Positions 8,735 to 17,427 of a stretch of DNA of 48,333 nucleotides are shown here, piece after piece. The stretch covers positions 1-48,333 of the forward strand of contig CALWLN010000208.1 in the NCBI GenBank assembly GCA_944381535.1, written 5' to 3'. How positions within the stretch are numbered: the stretch's first letter is position 1; every line of letters begins with the position of its first letter. Position numbers and translations under genes: made by a program. The DNA is from an uncultured Lachnospiraceae bacterium (GTDB taxonomy: Bacteria; Bacillota; Clostridia; Lachnospirales; Lachnospiraceae). The notes beneath the pieces were generated by a model. That model was not told the DNA's origin. It searched no databases and saw only the letters and a program-made list of their open reading frames with translations.

Positions 8735-9703
8735 CTAGAAGATACGGTAATCCAGGAACTTATCCGCCAGGATATAACCCAGGGAGATCAGCGTAAAGGA
8801 CACCAGTGAATTCATCAGCCCCAGGGCCGTGGCCGGACCATACATACCGTTTCCAAGGCTTAAGTTGTATACCAGGGTATCAATAATCTCGCCGGATTCA
8901 TGTACCATGGGATTCAATAAGTTATAGATCTGGTCAAATCCCGCATTCAGGATACTTCCCATACTCAGCAGTGACATGAGAACGATAATGGAACTCATGC
9001 CGGGCAGAGTTATATGAATGGTCTGCTGCCAGCGGCTGGCACCATCCATTCGGGCCGATTCGTATAGCGCCGGATCAATGGAGGCCAGCGAGGCCAGATA
9101 CACGATGGTTCCGTAGCCGAAATTCTTCCAGATATCCGTAGCGACCATGGTAAAGGGGAACCAGTCATTGCTGCCAAGGAAATCTATGGGGCCCACCCCG
9201 ATATACCCCAGCAACTGATTAACAATTCCGCTGGAGGGCGACAGAATATCGGTAAACATACCTGCCAGAATGATCCAGGACAGGAAATTCGGTATATACA
9301 AAAGCGTCTGGATAGAACGCTTCAGTCCAACCTGCCGTAACTCATTTAACAGAAGCGCAACAACAATGGGGACGATCAGATTCCCAATCATTTTCGCAAA
9401 GGCGATCAAAAAAGTGTTGCGCAGCACATTCCAGAAATCCGGCAGATTAAAAATGTATTTAAAATTGTCAAACCAGACCCAGGTAGAATCGAACACACCC
9501 TTGGTGAGCTTGTAGTCCTCAAAGGCGATAATACTTCCGGCCATGGGGATGTACTTATAAATAAATGTTATAATGACAGCCGGCAGGATCATCAGATACA
9601 GCGGCAATGCGGATTTATTAAATTTCTTTTTTTTGACGCCTGCGCCCTCTGCGTCTTTCCCGCTTAAGGTAGCCTTCTGCCCTGCGGTTCTCTGCTTTCT
9701 CAT
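8735..9703 (-). CDS. Carbohydrate ABC transporter permease (LplB/YteP type)
   Basis: This permease is 322 residues from the ATG at 9703. I prefer that start because AGAAGGG sits about 8 bases upstream, whereas the longer GTG-started reading from 9739 has no good ribosome site. It has about six membrane segments after a basic, Lys-rich leader, and the EAA loop ALYESARMDGASRWQQTIHITLPGM near residues 215-240, the MalF/LplB-type signature. It forms the heterodimeric channel with the protein encoded at 7784-8722 and the lipoprotein at 5970-7643. It is first in its operon, preceded by an AT-rich region carrying several TATAAT-like hexamers. Confidence 0.92.
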   Translation of the reverse strand: MRKQRTAGQKATLSGKDAEGAGVKKKKFNKSALPLYLMILPAVIITFIYKYIPMAGSIIAFEDYKLTKGVFDSTWVWFDNFKYIFNLPDFWNVLRNTFLIAFAKMIGNLIVPIVVALLLNELRQVGLKRSIQTLLYIPNFLSWIILAGMFTDILSPSSGIVNQLLGYIGVGPIDFLGSNDWFPFTMVATDIWKNFGYGTIVYLASLASIDPALYESARMDGASRWQQTIHITLPGMSSIIVLMSLLSMGSILNAGFDQIYNLLNPMVHESGEIIDTLVYNLSLGNGMYGPATALGLMNSLVSFTLISLGYILADKFLDYRIF

Positions 9704-9739
9704 AGCATTTCCCTTCTTTCTTAATACTTTTTTGTTCAC

Positions 9740-9835
9740 GTCCGTCTTGCTTCGTAATATTATTATATCATATCATTATAATGTTTAATTATATTATTTT
9801 GTTGCGTTTATTATATTATTTTTACCAATTCTTCT
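9740..9835 (-). promoter_or_regulatory. AT-rich promoter region of the ABC transporter operon
   Basis: On the minus strand this stretch carries at least four TATAAT-like hexamers within 70 bases, in contrast to the GC-richer genes on both sides. No single -35/-10 pair is clearly best. It lies between the aldolase stop and the first permease start, so it is the likely promoter of the transporter operon. Confidence 0.5.
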
Positions 9836-9843
9836 GATTTTCT

Positions 9844-9885
9844 TTCCCGCTGCCACTGGTCTTATAATTCACCTGACAGCGGGAA
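9844..9885 (-). terminator. Stem-loop after the aldolase gene
   Basis: TTCCCGCTG (9844-9852) and CAGCGGGAA (9877-9885) are exact inverted repeats around a 24-base loop, starting 9 bases after the aldolase stop. No U-run follows on the minus strand, so this is only a probable 3'-end of operon B. Confidence 0.45.
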
Positions 9886-9894
9886 CCCGGGGTA

Positions 9895-10743
9895 TCATTC
9901 TTTACCAACGCACCCACAAACCGTCATTTTCTCGATAACCAGCCTTTTCACGGCTTCCCTGCCTGCGCCGCAGTACTTCTTGGGGTCAAAGATATCCGGC
10001 TTCTCCGCCAGCACCTCTTTGACGCCGCCGCTGAAGGCGATTCTCAATTCTGTGGCAAAGTTCACCTTGCAGATACCCCGCCTGATGCTTTCCTTTACAG
10101 CCTCATCCGGCACTCCAGAGGCACCGTGGAGCACCAGAGGAATATCCACTACCTTCCGAATCGCCTCAAGACGTCCAAGATCCAGCTTTGGTTCTCCCTG
10201 ATACAGACCATGGGCCGTGCCGATGGCAACCGCCAAAGAAGAAATCCCGGTACGCTCCACGAATTCCTTCGCCTCCATGGGATCCGTATACGGGTTTCCG
10301 TCCCCTCCTTCCAGGTCATCCTCCTTACCGCCTACTTTGCCAAGTTCCGCTTCCACCGGCACTCCGGAAGGATTACAGCTGTCTGTTACCCGCTTTGTAA
10401 GGGCAATATTTTCTTCGAAGGATTCATGAGAACCATCGATCATGATGGAGGTATAACCCACCCGCAGCGCCTGCATTGCCAGTTCAAAGCTGCTTCCGTG
10501 GTCCAGATGAATGGCCACCGGAACAGACGCCTTTTCGGCTGCGGCCTTAGCATTGGCATAATAAAATTCCAGCCCGCCATATTTCACGGTAGAAGGCGTT
10601 GTCTGCAGTATCACAGGCGCTTGCGTCTCCTCCGCCGCTTCCACCACGGCCTGCACCATCTCCATATTTTCCACATTAAAAGCGCCAACGGCATAATGGC
10701 CTTCCTGCGCCTTTTTCAACATCTCTTTTGTTGTAACTAACAT
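9895..10743 (-). CDS. Class II tagatose/fructose-bisphosphate aldolase (GatY/KbaY/FbaA family)
   Basis: The 282-residue protein is a class II, zinc-dependent aldolase that would split tagatose-1,6- or fructose-1,6-bisphosphate into dihydroxyacetone phosphate and glyceraldehyde-3-phosphate. Seen: GAFNVENMEM near residue 20, HLDHGSS near 80 with the zinc His pair, the MIDGSHESFEEN loop near 103, VEAELG near 133, AVAIGTAHG near 175 and LVLHGASGV near 205 with further zinc His, and VNFATELR near 232. The length and motifs fit the GatY/KbaY group. With the AgaS-like protein (17428-18612) and the PfkB kinase (28589-29521) it could complete a tagatose-6-phosphate route. It is last in operon B. Tagatose versus fructose specificity cannot be settled here. 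Confidence 0.9.
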   Translation of the reverse strand: MLVTTKEMLKKAQEGHYAVGAFNVENMEMVQAVVEAAEETQAPVILQTTPSTVKYGGLEFYYANAKAAAEKASVPVAIHLDHGSSFELAMQALRVGYTSIMIDGSHESFEENIALTKRVTDSCNPSGVPVEAELGKVGGKEDDLEGGDGNPYTDPMEAKEFVERTGISSLAVAIGTAHGLYQGEPKLDLGRLEAIRKVVDIPLVLHGASGVPDEAVKESIRRGICKVNFATELRIAFSGGVKEVLAEKPDIFDPKKYCGAGREAVKRLVIEKMTVCGCVGKE

Positions 10744-10761
10744 GGCTTTTCCCTTCCTTTT

Positions 10762-12632
10762 TTACTCAAATATGATTTCCACGGAATCTCGAATCACGCA
10801 TTCCGCGAAAGAAACCCTTCCCTCCGCAAATGTATAGCCTTTCTCTTCTCCGTCAACGATAAGCTGTTTTACCTGATCTATGAACGACAAACCAATTTCC
10901 GACAGGTCCAGCGTTCCTTCTTCCAGCTTTATCAGCACCCTGTTATCCTTTATCGAGAACACTCCCCAGCCGGTCCCCAGACTGAACAAGCTTCTAAAAT
11001 TTTCTTTGCCCACCAGGGGATGAAATCCGATATACTTTTTCGGCAGATGAAATTCAAAGCCGCTTAAGATGGGTAAAAAGGCAAAACTGGCCATAGAACG
11101 GGCATAATTGCTCCCACATTCTATCTCATTCCATGGATTCCTTTTTCTGCCGTCGTATTTGTCCCGCACAGCTCTTACCACCTTGAGCCCATCCTCCATC
11201 CGGCCTGCCGCAAAGAGAAGCCCGGCAAACTGGTATTCAAACCCATGCATGGTCTCTTCACAATAAGGAATCGGTATGCGCGGCTTACGGACTCCCCGAG
11301 GATAATCACACATGGTGCAGCCCGCCTCATCATTGAGAGAAAACACCCTCCAGGGATTCACGAACTCCCGCATGGAAGCTTTATAGTGATCCTTCATCAT
11401 ACTTTCCAGGGCAATCTCCATCTGCTCCCGGTCCAGGACGTCTCCCAGGCCATTGATGATACAATGCCACTGTCCCAGAAGCTGGTCGATATGGGCCCCC
11501 TCCCCAATCTGATATTTTATCTCGCCTGCCTCTTCGTTCCAATATTCGTCCTCACACTTGAAATGCTCCAATACGCTCTTATCCGTGATATCCACTTTCT
11601 GGACAAAATAGCTTCCGTTAAATAGATTCTCCTTTGTCCACCGGTATCCTTTCCGGAACAGTTCCGTATATTCCCCGGCTTTGGCAGAATCACCCAGATA
11701 ATCCGCCATTTCCGCAGCCGCCTCTAAGGCCGCAAGGTACATGCTCTGCAGCCAGGAAGACGGCCCGAACAGTTCCATATCCAGGGTATGGTGCTGCCGT
11801 CCTTCCAGCACACCGTCCTTGTCGCGGTCCCACTCGTCCGGGTTTTCCTCACTCCAGGCATAGGCCAGGACCTTCGTAATATTGCCCCAGTTCCGTTTCA
11901 GCCATGCGTCATCCCCGGAGATTTTCCACTCTCTATAGCATTTTATGACACTACCCATCTGGCCGTCCAGGCAGGCCCGGAAGGTATCCTTTTCGCTACC
12001 CAGCGGCAGCTTTAGCCGGAACACCATCCAGCCGTTTTCATAGGTACTGTACTGCAATTTTCGGAAACCGGAAAGGGGTTCATTACGGAAAATGCCAGCT
12101 GGTATTCGATGTGCTCCCGGCTTGTGTTCTCCACCTCCAGCTCGAAGAAGGCCCCGGGAATACTGGAATTGTCGGCGTCCAGAGGAATGAAGGGATTAAA
12201 GGCCGTCATGGTGATTTTTCCCGGGAAATCCTCATCCTCAAAAAACAGCCGCGCGATTGGAAACTCTCCTTCAAAGACAACCTTCCGAAAATGTGGAAAA
12301 CCACACATACTTTCCAGGTTGGGTCCAAACCCAAATCCAGCAAAAGGTTCCTTTTGATATTGCCCCGTCAGATTCTGGGTCAAATCCCCGTTCAGAACTT
12401 TTGTTTTCACTCCCTGCCTGGTTTTCGCCTTGACTGCCAGATGGGAATGTCCGTTCCGGCTTCCCTTGGCGGGGCGGTTAAAAATCTCCCAGTCCACCAG
12501 CATACCATTACCGCCAAGGCCTATGCTCCCGCTGCCGATTCCCCCAAGGGGAAAGGATATCTGGCTGGTGTATTCACCCTCATATCTCATATACCAATAC
12601 CTCCTGTCCCTACTGCTTTTTGCCTGTTCCAT
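10762..12632 (-). pseudogene. GH116 beta-glucosidase/glucosylceramidase-like gene, internally deleted and frameshifted
   Basis: Two overlapping frames make up the halves of one GH116-type glycosidase. The first (12632 to 12012) carries the N-terminal beta domain with FPLGGIGSGSIGLGGNG near residue 30. The second (12057 to 10762) carries the later (alpha/alpha)6 part with DGQMGSVIKCYREW, RDKDGVLEGRQHHTLDMELFG and a C-terminal GFHPLVGKENF segment. The frames cross near 12015-12057. The two halves total about 620 residues, whereas family members usually run 750-900. About 250-300 residues expected between them, including the segment that normally holds the nucleophile Glu, are not found in either frame. 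The Asp in HTLDME is the likely acid/base residue and is kept. A second start at 12590 (AGGAGG nearby) may be the real one. I infer a non-functional enzyme. Confidence 0.75.
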
Positions 12633-12645
12633 CCCCTATACCCGC

Positions 12646-15519
12646 TTAAGACCGGAAAAGAATACGGAAGCTGCAAACCCCGCTTCCATTTACCCTGTAT
12701 GTGAGCGTGTCCCCAGCCTCTATGGGGAGAGGCTTCAGGTTATTCTCCAGAAAATCGGCAAGATACGCTTCCATCCTGTGTCCGGGCAGGCGCAGCCGCA
12801 TGACTCGTTCTTCATGGGAGGGATTGTACATCCGGATGATAAGTCCATGGCCGTCCTCTGCTTCTTTGATGGAAGACAGTACCGCTCCTTCTATTTCAAA
12901 CAGGCTTTTGCTTCCCTCCGTACCGCTGGGTTTCGCTCCACAGGAACACACCGTCACCGGATGCAGATACCGCTCCGCAAGGAGCGCCAAAGTTTCCTCC
13001 TTCGGCTGGCAGACTCCCACCGCTATGCGGATGATATGGTCCCCGATTTCCGGATAGGGATCCGGGTCGTAGGAACCGCGAATCAGATTCAGAGACAGCC
13101 CTTCCCGGTCTCCCCGAAATCCATATTTACAGTCGCTTAGTAAATACAGGGCGCTTTTTCCGTCCTTTGGCAGGGCGCAACCAAGCCCCATGGCCGGAAC
13201 ATCCTGGGCAAGGGGCGGCCGGTCTATAACGCCGTAAGGAATGGTATAGCGGTAGTTCTCCATCTCATACCCGCAGGGAACCATGAAGCGCAGCTGAGGA
13301 ATCCCTTTTCCTTCTTCTCCCAGCAGGGTCCAGGCCGCCTCCAGGCGATAATCCAGAAACTGACTTCCCTCATCCAGCCGGATTTTCACGTTTATTTTCG
13401 TTTTCTCTATGGCAATTTCGTATTCCAATTCCTTCCGAAGCCCCTCTGTGGTAAGCTTCAGCGGCTTTACACAGTACTGTTCGTTTAAGTCCACCAGCTT
13501 CGAGGTCCTGCCCACCCGCCAGGCAGTCAGCTCATTGCCATCTTCCTCCGTAATCAGCGCAAGGCCGCAGGCCGGTCTCTCCGGAGCAACAAGCTGCCTT
13601 CCGTCGGATTTTTGGACAAAGGAGATACATTTCATGGTGGAAACCTCGAACACTGCCTTCACCTTATCGTTTTCCAGGCAGATGGGCTCGTCCGTAATAT
13701 TGTCCTTCCTTACATCAAGGACCTGAGGCACTAATATCCCTTCCGTCTCCTTTCCTTCTATGCGGCAGATGGTGTAGCCCAGGGGCGGAACAGGCACCCA
13801 CACCAAAAGCTTGTCACAGGTATGGCCCCAGTACAGGCCCTCCCAGTCCTCCTCCCTGCCGATAAACTGGAAGGGATATTCCTTCCCGTTCAAATCCGTA
13901 ATCCGGGTGTGGGAGATTTCCTCCTGCCAGTCCCACAAAATAATTTCCGTGGGCTCTGTCCGCGCCGTCTGGGTCACGTTAAACAAAACCAGATGCCGCA
14001 CCGGACCGCCACCCCGCTCCGGCATGGCAAATCCAAAACCGCAGGCGCGCTCCGTTCCCTTTCCGGCTCCGGCGCCCATAGCCCTGTCGCCTGTAAAGTT
14101 CTTCTCCAAGCGTTCCCCTGCAGCCTCGCCCATAGCTCCACAGGCTCCCGCCGCAGCTTTGCACACAACTCCGCCGGCTTCCGCCACTGCTTCGCATATG
14201 GCCTCCATGGCCATGGTCCCGTTGGCTCCCGCCCGGGCCATGGCGCTCTGGAATTCTCCCAGCGCGTACTCCCTGGTCTCCACCACACCGGAGCCGGGAA
14301 TGATATCGTGAAACTGATTAAAAAGAATCTTCCTCCATGCGTCTTCGGGATTTTTTCCTCTCTCATAGCCGGGTACCTCCAGAGACGCCATGCTTTCTAA
14401 TATTTCTGACTCCGTCAGGCGGGCTTCCCCAAAACGGTTGGCCATTTTGATTCTGGATTGGGAGGTATAACACCCGGTAAACACATAATTCAGCTCCTGG
14501 TCCACCACCGGAAACTGGTCCTTTCGCTCCTCCAGATAATCAAAAAATTCTCTGTAAGTGCCAAAGCGTATGACAGGATACAGGGGCCAGGTGTTCATAT
14601 CCAGGAAACGCTCAATGTCCCTTCGGGTAGGGCCGCCGCCGTGGTCCCCAACCCCATACACCTTCAGCAGCTTTTGAAGATTATATTTCCTGCAGAAGGT
14701 GGGGATTCCCTCGCAAAAATCACTGTCAATCCCTGCGTTATACCAGGTGCGCTCACAGTAGGAGAGAACCTCCGCCCCGGACAGGCCTCTCCAGCGGTAA
14801 ATAGCCCCCTCGTCGTATCCGCGGCAATGGTAATACCGTGTCACTCCGCCGTTTCTTAAAATTTCCGGCAAATTATAGCTATGTCCGAAGGTATCGGGCT
14901 CAAAATCCAGGTTCAAATCCTCCTCCCGAATATCCAGAAGCCCGGATAAATACTTCTTGGTGTAGAGCAAATGTCTTGCCATGGACTCCCCACCGGACAG
15001 ATTCTTATCATTTTCCACCCAGGTGGAAGCCGTCACCTCCCAGCGGCCCTCCCGCACCCGCCGCTTTACCTGCTCCAGCAGCCGGGGCGCGTATTCCTCC
15101 AGCATATGATAAACAGAAGCCTGAGACTGGGAAAAAGTAAATTGAGGATATTCCTCCATCAGGGCCAGCATGGTACGCACCGTATCCAAAGTTACGGCCA
15201 CCGTCTCCTGAAAGCCCCACATCCAGTTCATATCGATGTGTGCATGAGCCACGCACAATACCGTGAGCTCCTTCGCTCTCTCCGACAGAGGCAGCAGTAC
15301 CCGCTCCGCCTCCTGGGCCGTAGGCACGTTAATCTGGCCGCAGGCCCGATAATCCTCCATCAGAAGGTCCACCGCCTGCTCGATCAACGGTTCCTTTAAA
15401 ATTTCCTCTTTGTCAAGGAGCTCCAAAAGGTAACCTATTTCCGCCAGGATCCGTTTCTCCCAGTAGCTGCGGAAAACGGATTTTCTTAGTTTTCTATAAT
15501 CTCCATAGATGTCTCTCAT
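12646..15519 (-). CDS. GH38 alpha-mannosidase
   Basis: The protein is 957 residues from the ATG at 15519, chosen because GGAG sits 7 bases upstream; a TTG four codons earlier is less likely. It is a family 38 retaining alpha-mannosidase that would remove mannose from N-glycans or related oligosaccharides. Seen: AHAHIDMNWMWGFQET near residue 95 with zinc His/Asp, WVENDKNLSGGES near 172, LDFEPDTFGHSYN near 210 with the nucleophile Asp, and FNQFHDIIPGSG near 405 with another zinc His. There is no signal peptide, so it is probably cytoplasmic and acts on imported sugars. Between about residues 430 and 500 lies an unusual Ala/Gly-rich low-complexity stretch where the family normally has a short linker. 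It sits between the sugar kinase and the broken GH116 gene. Confidence 0.93.
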   Translation of the reverse strand: MRDIYGDYRKLRKSVFRSYWEKRILAEIGYLLELLDKEEILKEPLIEQAVDLLMEDYRACGQINVPTAQEAERVLLPLSERAKELTVLCVAHAHIDMNWMWGFQETVAVTLDTVRTMLALMEEYPQFTFSQSQASVYHMLEEYAPRLLEQVKRRVREGRWEVTASTWVENDKNLSGGESMARHLLYTKKYLSGLLDIREEDLNLDFEPDTFGHSYNLPEILRNGGVTRYYHCRGYDEGAIYRWRGLSGAEVLSYCERTWYNAGIDSDFCEGIPTFCRKYNLQKLLKVYGVGDHGGGPTRRDIERFLDMNTWPLYPVIRFGTYREFFDYLEERKDQFPVVDQELNYVFTGCYTSQSRIKMANRFGEARLTESEILESMASLEVPGYERGKNPEDAWRKILFNQFHDIIPGSGVVETREYALGEFQSAMARAGANGTMAMEAICEAVAEAGGVVCKAAAGACGAMGEAAGERLEKNFTGDRAMGAGAGKGTERACGFGFAMPERGGGPVRHLVLFNVTQTARTEPTEIILWDWQEEISHTRITDLNGKEYPFQFIGREEDWEGLYWGHTCDKLLVWVPVPPLGYTICRIEGKETEGILVPQVLDVRKDNITDEPICLENDKVKAVFEVSTMKCISFVQKSDGRQLVAPERPACGLALITEEDGNELTAWRVGRTSKLVDLNEQYCVKPLKLTTEGLRKELEYEIAIEKTKINVKIRLDEGSQFLDYRLEAAWTLLGEEGKGIPQLRFMVPCGYEMENYRYTIPYGVIDRPPLAQDVPAMGLGCALPKDGKSALYLLSDCKYGFRGDREGLSLNLIRGSYDPDPYPEIGDHIIRIAVGVCQPKEETLALLAERYLHPVTVCSCGAKPSGTEGSKSLFEIEGAVLSSIKEAEDGHGLIIRMYNPSHEERVMRLRLPGHRMEAYLADFLENNLKPLPIEAGDTLTYRVNGSGVCSFRILFRS

Positions 15520-15548
15520 TTCATTCTCCAAGCCTATTGATAACTATT

Positions 15549-16496
15549 TTACCTGACCGTCTTCCCGGCCGCGCCGTTCCTCTCTTCCTGCTCTGCCAGA
15601 AGTACCGCGCCCCACACAGGGGGCAGGGACGGCTCCTTCAGATATCCTCCGATTTCCGACACGCGCTTTTCCAGCAAAGGCAGTACGTATTTTCCCGCAT
15701 GGAACAATCCGCCGGAGTAGGAAACCGCAAAGGCCTCCCCACCCAGCCCAAGGTTTTCCGCCGTGCTGCGGATAATGAGGAACAATTCCTCCGCCGCCGT
15801 CTCATAAAGCCGGATGGCTGCCTTATCTCCGGTATCTGCCGCCGCCAGCAGAACTCGCTGCAGGGAAGCCACCTTATCCCGGAAGGGAACATAATCCTGC
15901 TCCAGCACATCCACAAGGTCCACCGGATTCTTTAAGCCGAATCGGGCAAGCATCTGCGGATACAGGGTTCCCCTTTCCGTCCTTCCGTCCGCTTCCTTAA
16001 AGAACAGTTCCATGGCGCGCCGTCCCAGCCAGTAGCAACTCCCCTCATCACTGAAGAAGGAAGACCAGCCGCCGCTTCTTGCGCTTCTTCCGTCGGCGTT
16101 CTCCCCATAGGCAATGGAGCCGGTGCCCGCCACGATATTAATTCCTGGCCTTAACTCCAGAGAACCGGCCCAGCCCACCTTGACATCATTAGCCAGTACG
16201 TACTTTCTCCCGGAAAAAAGCTTCCCGATCTCTTCTTCCAGTATGGCATCATTTTTTGTACTTTCCCCATAACAGGGAAGTCCTATGGCGGTACAAGATA
16301 CCTCACCGTGCTCTATGCCTGCCATGCGAGTAATTGTGGCAATTCCCTCCGAGAACTGTTTTACCACTTTCGAAATGCCGATTTCCCGGTAGGAACAGCC
16401 GCCCTGCGTAATGGACGCAATCTCCTTGCGGGTCTCATCTGCCAGCAGATACGCAGTTTTGGTTCCGCCGCCGTCTATCCCCAAATAATATTTCAT
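15549..16496 (-). CDS. BadF/BadG/BcrA/BcrD ATPase family sugar kinase (N-acetylglucosamine kinase-like)
   Basis: The 315-residue protein has the ASKHA kinase fold signature of the BadF group: LGIDGGGTKTAYLLAD at the N-terminus (phosphate 1 loop), NDVKVGWAG near residue 100, GTGSIAYG near 122 and GGWSSFFSDEGSCYWLGRRA near 140. Bacterial members near sugar genes are usually N-acetylhexosamine or glucosamine kinases, so it probably phosphorylates a sugar released by the neighbouring glycosidases. It is the first gene of operon B, 18 bases before the mannosidase reading frame. A long perfect inverted repeat lies between it and the GntR gene. The exact sugar is not known. Confidence 0.87.
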   Translation of the reverse strand: MKYYLGIDGGGTKTAYLLADETRKEIASITQGGCSYREIGISKVVKQFSEGIATITRMAGIEHGEVSCTAIGLPCYGESTKNDAILEEEIGKLFSGRKYVLANDVKVGWAGSLELRPGINIVAGTGSIAYGENADGRSARSGGWSSFFSDEGSCYWLGRRAMELFFKEADGRTERGTLYPQMLARFGLKNPVDLVDVLEQDYVPFRDKVASLQRVLLAAADTGDKAAIRLYETAAEELFLIIRSTAENLGLGGEAFAVSYSGGLFHAGKYVLPLLEKRVSEIGGYLKEPSLPPVWGAVLLAEQEERNGAAGKTVR

Positions 16497-16528
16497 TTAC
16501 GCTTCTTTCCTTCCTGGGGTATTTTATT

Positions 16529-16569
16529 GATTCCGTGAAACGGAGCAACTCGCTCCGTTTCACGGAATC
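16529..16569. repeat. Perfect 18-bp inverted repeat between GntR and kinase genes
   Basis: GATTCCGTGAAACGGAGC (16529-16546) is followed by a 5-base loop and its exact reverse complement (16552-16569). Neither strand has a full U-run after it, though the plus strand has TTTGT. It lies 20 bases downstream of the GntR stop and about 33 upstream of the kinase start. It may be the GntR terminator, a 5' leader structure of operon B, or an operator. Confidence 0.8.
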
Positions 16570-16588
16570 TTTGTAAGCAATAACAATT

Positions 16589-17332
16589 TTATTTCAGCTC
16601 CACGCTGTAATGGAAGATATCTCCCCGCACCAGGCTTATACAATACTCCACAATATCCGTACCGCGGTATGTCTCTCGGATCAGGCTGATAGCCGCAGTC
16701 TTATAAGCCACCTGAAGCTTCTCCGCCTCATTCTTGGACAGATTCACAGCGCTGAAAGTCTCTATGGCGCGGTCCAGAAAAACACCGTAGCTGTTGAGAC
16801 TTTTATACAGCCCCTTCTCCTGAATCTGTTCCCCGGTAAGTTCCGGCACAAAACGCACCGGAATAAAGGACTGCTCCAGAGCATAGGGCTTCTCGTCCAC
16901 GAACCGCAACCTCTTGATCCGGAAAACCTCCTCTCCCTCCTCAAGATGCAGGGTATCCCGCACGATCACGTTGGCCGTCTGCCTTTCAAATTCCAACACG
17001 TTGGAATATTCTTTTAACCCTAAGCTCTTTAACTCCTCGCTAAAGGAGTAAAATTTATGCAGCTTTTGATCAATCGTCTTCTTCTGGACAAAAGTACCCC
17101 TTCCCTGCCTCTTAATCAGATATTTCTCATTCTGCAATTCCTCGATGGCCTTGCGGACGGTAATGCGGCTTACCCCGTAGATATCGCATATTTCCTGTTC
17201 GGAAGGAATTTTACTTCCTTCCGCCCATTTTCCGCTGAGAATATTATCCTTAATCTTTTCTTTCAGTTGAAAATACAATGCAAGAGGTATGTCCTTTCGT
17301 ATTTTTTCGATTATTACACTGTCACTCATCAT
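16589..17332 (-). CDS. GntR/HutC family transcriptional regulator
   Basis: The 247-residue protein has an N-terminal winged helix (LKEKIKDNILSGKWAEGSKIPSEQEICD to VSRITVRKAIEELQNEKYLIKRQGRGTFV, residues about 25-80) and a C-terminal UTRA ligand domain (residues about 100-245). HutC-type regulators bind phosphorylated sugars or related effectors and usually repress nearby catabolic genes. It sits alone between operon A and operon B, separated from the first by a hairpin terminator and from the second by an 18-bp inverted repeat, so it may control one or both. GGGGGAG precedes the ATG pair; the second ATG at 17329 is also possible. Confidence 0.93.
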   Translation of the reverse strand: MMSDSVIIEKIRKDIPLALYFQLKEKIKDNILSGKWAEGSKIPSEQEICDIYGVSRITVRKAIEELQNEKYLIKRQGRGTFVQKKTIDQKLHKFYSFSEELKSLGLKEYSNVLEFERQTANVIVRDTLHLEEGEEVFRIKRLRFVDEKPYALEQSFIPVRFVPELTGEQIQEKGLYKSLNSYGVFLDRAIETFSAVNLSKNEAEKLQVAYKTAAISLIRETYRGTDIVEYCISLVRGDIFHYSVELK

Positions 17333-17400
17333 TTCTCCCCCTTCCTCTTTCTTTGATTATGATGTTATAAGGTCCATATCCTTCATTATTATTTTACAGC

Positions 17401-17427
17401 AAAAAGGTAATATTTCCCAGCCTTTTT
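17401..17427 (-). terminator. Terminator of operon A
   Basis: Just after the SIS-gene stop the minus strand reads AAAAAGG, a 13-base loop, then CCTTTTT (7-bp stem ending in a U-run). This fits an intrinsic terminator and separates operon A from the GntR gene. Confidence 0.65.

Noticed and set aside
9740-9835. A single named sigma-A promoter
   Set aside because: Several TATAAT-like boxes are present but none has a convincing -35 at 16-18 bases.
16529-16569. Classical HutC-type operator
   Set aside because: The repeat lacks the GT-N-TA-N-AC core expected for that regulator group, so I list it only as an inverted repeat.
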